A DNA stretch of 64,000 bases from Panorpa germanica (Eukaryota; Arthropoda; Insecta; Mecoptera; Panorpidae): assembly GCA_963678705.1 (NCBI GenBank), contig OY783212.1:7688001-7752000 (forward strand). The letters are read 5' to 3'. The notes below the pieces were generated by a model, which was not told the origin of the DNA, ran no database searches, and saw only the letters and a program-made list of their open reading frames with translations. Numbering within the stretch: position 1 is the first letter of the stretch; every line of letters begins with the position of its first letter. Positions 62,869-64,000 of the stretch are shown here, one piece after another. The translations under genes were made by a program, and so were the position numbers.

Positions 62869-64000
62869 TGCGCAAATTAATTAAAATATATTAATCACAA
62901 ACACTTAAACATATATTTTTACATTCTTTTTGTTATATTTAATTAAAACATACGCTTTTGACAGCTGTCTGCAGCTGTCATAATTTCATTTAGCCATCTA
63001 TTATTCTAAAATATAACTCAGTTAATAATTAGGATAAAACAGCTGCCTATAAATAATCTAAAAGGCATGCAGGATTTCTAATATAGATGTCTGTAGTAGA
63101 TTTAAGCACATTATATTTGAATTTTTTTTAAATGTACAAAAATAGATTATGGTATCAACATTCCATTGGCATTATATTTTGTAACTCAGTATATACTTAA
63201 AAGTTAAACTTAAAAGACCTTTAAAATTAGTGAGTATTTGTTATTAGATAATTTCTAAAAATATATACCTTCTTTACTATAGTTTATTTTATATATTTAA
63301 ATTCTTTAACTTTAAAATGCTCTTGATATTCATTTGTTACTAATTCTATAAACTTTCGCAATTAGTTCTAGAAAATAATTATAGTAACATCATTATATAC
63401 ATAGTACGACCAGTCCCGGCTCTAACTAGGGCGACCCACCGGCTCATTATTTGGCTTTCGCCTAAAGGTCTATTCTATCCGGTGTGATTTTATAAATTCC
63501 TAATTGCAGGTCTGTCTTAGCTCCTCCCCAAAACACAAATCTATCATGTTATGCTAAATTTTGATATCCTCACTGAGTTTTGTAAATCACTTTGCCTTGC
63601 GCTTCATCTGTTTGACGTCCAAAGATTTGATTTTTGCTAAAATTAGGAGTTCTTGATATTTTTTACGATTGCAAACGTACAATATAAGTTGCAGTAATAG
63701 CATAATAAATAAGATGTTATATGTGTTGCATAAATTCAGGCGTATTGTTTACTATTTTAAAACTACATATACGAGTATATTACCTTTACTAAAAATGAAA
63801 CTAATTATTAAAGTGAAATTTTTCTAATATTTTGTGGAATTATAACCACTATTATTTAAACTGCTTTGTTAAATATAAATAAAATATTGCAGCCATCAAA
63901 TTACAGCACTAACAATATGAGTAGTACCAATTTACTCCTTTTATTATCTCTGCAAGTTAACTAACTTTATGCATTGCTTTACTTTTAGAAAATCATGGAT
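62869..64000. other. Huntingtin 5' flank
   Basis: No further gene found up to the window edge. It contains an E-box palindrome (listed) and, at about 63410-63500, a GC-richer segment (CCCGGCTCTAACTAGGGCGA, then CCACCGGCTC) that looks like the end of a dispersed repeat. Confidence 0.5.
62959..62980. promoter_or_regulatory. htt: Paired E-box palindrome upstream of huntingtin
   Basis: TGACAGCTG and its exact reverse complement CAGCTGTCA are separated by 4 bp. This gives two CAGCTG E-boxes exactly 10 bp apart, about 95-110 bp before the start codon. It is placed where a core promoter or 5' UTR would be. bHLH proteins bind CAGCTG; actual use here is inferred. Confidence 0.45.

Overview
This is an AT-rich nuclear DNA window from an animal, most likely an insect. 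It has GT-AG introns, (AT)n microsatellites, many short inverted-repeat elements, and no bacterial-style gene packing. The proteins clearly align with metazoan families known from memory (RNA polymerase III subunit RPC1, huntingtin, Sp-type zinc fingers). Species and insect order cannot be fixed from sequence alone.

Layout. 1-0.6 kb: two probable terminal exons of an unrecognised + strand gene. 0.6-13.7 kb: gene-poor DNA with dispersed repeats and two copies of a MITE whose ends read GGGCTTGTGTCC. 14.2-17.1 kb (-): a two-exon Sp-type transcription factor with a Btd box and three C2H2 fingers. 17-33 kb: gene-poor DNA containing one coding-quality orphan exon (28.1 kb), a 1,665-bp apparently perfect tandem duplication (28.35-31.68 kb) and more MITE copies. 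33.36-43.77 kb (+): the complete gene for the largest subunit of RNA polymerase III, 28 exons and 1,394 codons by my splice model. 43.8-50.5 kb: the intergenic space between two convergent genes, mostly a 4.3-kb satellite-like array of ~147-bp units that reverses orientation near 46.72 kb. 50.49-62.87 kb (-): a complete huntingtin gene, 21 exons and 2,978 codons, with no polyglutamine or polyproline tract. 62.9-64 kb: its upstream region.

The three identified genes have no evident functional link: a DNA-binding regulator, the catalytic subunit that transcribes tRNA and 5S genes, and a HEAT-repeat scaffold. The most unusual features are the inverted array of nucleosome-length units between the convergent POLR3A and huntingtin genes, a 5S-rRNA-derived fragment inside an intron of the Pol III subunit gene, the polyQ-free huntingtin N-terminus, and several intronic MITEs. 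Exon models were built by hand from splice consensus, reading-frame phase and remembered human protein sequences. No database search was run.
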